DNA of 64,000 nt from Nostoc indistinguendum CM1-VF10 (GTDB taxonomy: Bacteria > Cyanobacteriota > Cyanobacteriia > Cyanobacteriales > Nostocaceae), in NCBI GenBank assembly GCA_019359215.1, contig JAHHHS010000003.1, forward strand, positions 1 through 64,000, given 5' to 3'. The notes under the pieces are model-generated. The model did not search any database, had not been told where the DNA came from, and saw nothing but the letters and a program-made list of their open reading frames with translations. Numbering within the stretch: the first letter of the stretch is position 1; every line of letters starts with the position of its first letter. Below, piece after piece: positions 63,759 to 64,000 of this stretch. The position numbers were made by a program, and so were the translations under genes.

Positions 63759-64000
63759 AATTTACTAGGTACTTTTGAAAACTATTACCCAAGGTATAAA
63801 CTAACTAATTATTTGGAAATATAAAAAACATGACTTCCTTTATTAAAAAATATGTTATTCTATATATTGGCTAGTTATCTCTTTTAAATATAAGAAAAAT
63901 TTAGACGCTAAAGCCATAGCAATCAAGTGTTTTAACTGGCACTCATTTTAGCTAGACCATACACGGTAGTTTTGGTTATCAAAACTCGATTAAGATATTC
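63759..64000. other. AT-rich upstream region at the window edge
   Basis: No gene seen. It should hold the promoter of the phosphodiester glycosidase-like gene. No repeat recognised. Confidence 0.3.

Noticed and set aside
1..64000. tRNA, rRNA, CRISPR array, riboswitch and prophage signatures
   Set aside because: No region showed the T-loop GGTTCGAATCC arrangement of tRNA, repeat-spacer regularity or phage genes. A covariance-model scan (Infernal/tRNAscan-SE) would be decisive.

Overview
The window reads as chromosome of a filamentous, probably heterocyst-forming cyanobacterium of the Nostoc/Anabaena group. The evidence is the photosynthesis and thylakoid genes (psb28, psaE, ndhO), many cyanobacteria-only families (DUF3134, DUF1830, DUF1997, DUF4079, PAP/fibrillin), the dense HIP1 octamer GCGATCGC, and the many short tandem heptamer and purine-rich repeats between genes. 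No rRNA, tRNA, CRISPR array or prophage was recognised. This is inference from sequence reading; no database was searched.

Layout. 0.1-10.6 kb: housekeeping and photosynthesis genes (dtd, psb28, moaB, a frameshifted membrane diguanylate cyclase, mraY, fibrillin, psaE, mutM, ndhO, mdh), then a 20-residue-repeat protein and a lipoprotein. 10.9-15.7 kb: an accessory island with a co-directional cassette (winged-helix-like protein, AAA/ORC-like ATPase with an extra C-terminal domain, PUA-like plus PD-(D/E)XK nuclease, and a small gene broken by an amber codon). Next to it, between two 62-bp direct repeats, sits a retropepsin-like protease gene pair. 16-22.8 kb: pgi, a RelE-type toxin-antitoxin pair, branched-chain amino acid ABC genes, Uma2 proteins and a decayed IS4-family element. 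22.9-36.8 kb: an ArsR-HIT operon with a clear palindromic operator, hemA, glpX, redox and Fe-S trafficking genes (grxC, BolA plus monothiol Grx), tadA, an acyltransferase, an OmpR-type regulator, an orphan ABC ATPase and small membrane proteins. 37.4-48 kb: a radical SAM/B12 protein, a DICT/HD-type sensor overlapping a pentapeptide-repeat gene, a decayed VapBC locus, a CPBP protease, clpS, a STAS protein and a second, two-domain radical SAM protein. 48-64 kb: rne-rnhB behind a long structured leader, DUF1997, pheA, a LON-domain protein, the str operon (rpsL, rpsG, fusA, tuf, rpsJ), an Fe-S carrier, a cupin and a large secreted phosphodiester glycosidase-like protein.

The most unusual content is the 10.9-15.8 kb island, a possible defence or DNA-processing module. 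Several genes are in decay: frameshifts in the GGDEF and transposase genes, in-frame stops in vapC and in the small island gene, and truncated Uma2, Rpn and ABC fragments. Several perfect palindromes lie outside genes, including a 34-bp one at 44492-44525, an ArsR operator at 23999-24028, and a hairpin shared by the stop codons of rnhB and a DUF1997 gene.
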